Below, in pieces: positions 6,755 to 6,911 of a stretch of DNA of 6,911 nt. The DNA comes from Pseudomonadota bacterium (GTDB taxonomy: Bacteria; Pseudomonadota; Alphaproteobacteria; Rhizobiales; Rhizobiaceae): NCBI GenBank assembly GCA_023419995.1, contig JAEZXF010000324.1, positions 1-6,911 on the forward strand, read 5' to 3'. The notes under the pieces are model-generated. The model saw nothing but the letters and a program-made list of their open reading frames with translations, made no database searches and was not told where the DNA came from. The number at the start of each line of letters is the position of its first letter. Within the stretch, counting starts at the first letter, position 1. The position numbers and the translations under genes are program-made.

Positions 6755-6911
6755 CCTGCCTGCCGGCATCTGCCGGGGTCGGGCCGCTTGTCGCGGCCCG
6801 TCTATCGGACTCCCGCATATGGGAAACAGGAGAGATAGCTGCGACCTCGCCGCGTCCCCTTCTCCCCGTTCACGGGGAGAAGGTGCCCGAAGGGCGGATG
6901 AGGGGCAGCGC
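6755..6911. repeat. Mosaic palindromic intergenic repeat, copy 2 (RIME-like, rearranged, reaches window edge)
   Basis: This shares the 16-base left block (6755–6770) and the 71-base right block (6841–6911) with the copy after rph, in the same orientation. The right-block hairpin (6858–6883) is perfectly paired here: C6866 pairs with G6875, where copy 1 has a T·G wobble. Between the blocks there is a 70-base insert unlike the 33-base spacer of copy 1. It contains an 8-pair hairpin (6780–6800) and a small TCCC-GCATAT-GGGA hairpin (6811–6824) framed by CTATC/GATAG (6802–6806 and 6834–6838). The element may continue past the window. No gene is visible between 6709 and 6911. Confidence 0.83.
6780..6800 (+). 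terminator. GC-rich hairpin downstream of the cyclase gene, possible terminator
   Basis: CGGGCCGC and GCGGCCCG pair perfectly around a 5-base loop, 71 bases after the cyclase stop. No T-run follows, so if it terminates transcription it is not a canonical intrinsic terminator. It lies inside the mosaic repeat and may simply be one of its modules. Confidence 0.25.

Noticed and set aside
6650..6838. Small plus-strand open frame overlapping the cyclase end and the repeat
   Set aside because: It is out of frame with the cyclase and low in complexity, and it runs into a non-coding repeat.

Overview
The window is GC-rich chromosomal DNA from an alphaproteobacterium. The gene order hrcA–rph (divergent), then rdgB–hemW–rsmI–yraN, together with the protein sequences and palindromic intergenic repeats of the type common in Rhizobiales, points to the Rhizobiales, probably a relative of Mesorhizobium (Phyllobacteriaceae). 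That placement is inference from gene order and remembered protein features, not from a search.

Layout: bases 1–123 look like one end of an IS5-like insertion sequence. It carries the first 15 codons of a transposase on the minus strand and abuts the stop codon of hrcA. hrcA (124–1206, minus strand) encodes the heat-shock repressor. A 196-base divergent spacer with a plausible promoter on each strand separates it from rph (RNase PH, plus strand). A mosaic palindromic repeat (about 2156–2275) lies after rph. Next comes a tightly packed plus-strand cluster: a VOC/glyoxalase-fold protein, rdgB (house-cleaning nucleotide pyrophosphatase), hemW (radical-SAM heme chaperone), rsmI (16S rRNA C1402 2'-O-methyltransferase) and yraN (UPF0102 nuclease-like). 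These genes overlap by 1, 4 and 11 bases or are separated by only 4, so they probably form one translationally coupled operon. After an 84-base gap there is a Tat-exported cyclase/kynurenine-formamidase-like metallohydrolase. A second, rearranged copy of the palindromic repeat closes the window (about 6755–6911).

Functionally this is mostly housekeeping: proteostasis control (hrcA), RNA 3'-end maturation (rph), nucleotide-pool sanitation (rdgB), heme handling (hemW) and ribosome modification (rsmI). The accessory elements are the IS end, the two mosaic repeats, the VOC gene and the exported cyclase. I found no CRISPR array, defence system, prophage, tRNA or rRNA, and no convincing undescribed system. 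The points most worth a second look are the IS junction at the hrcA stop, the paired mosaic repeats, and the cysteine pair ahead of the twin-arginine signal in the cyclase.
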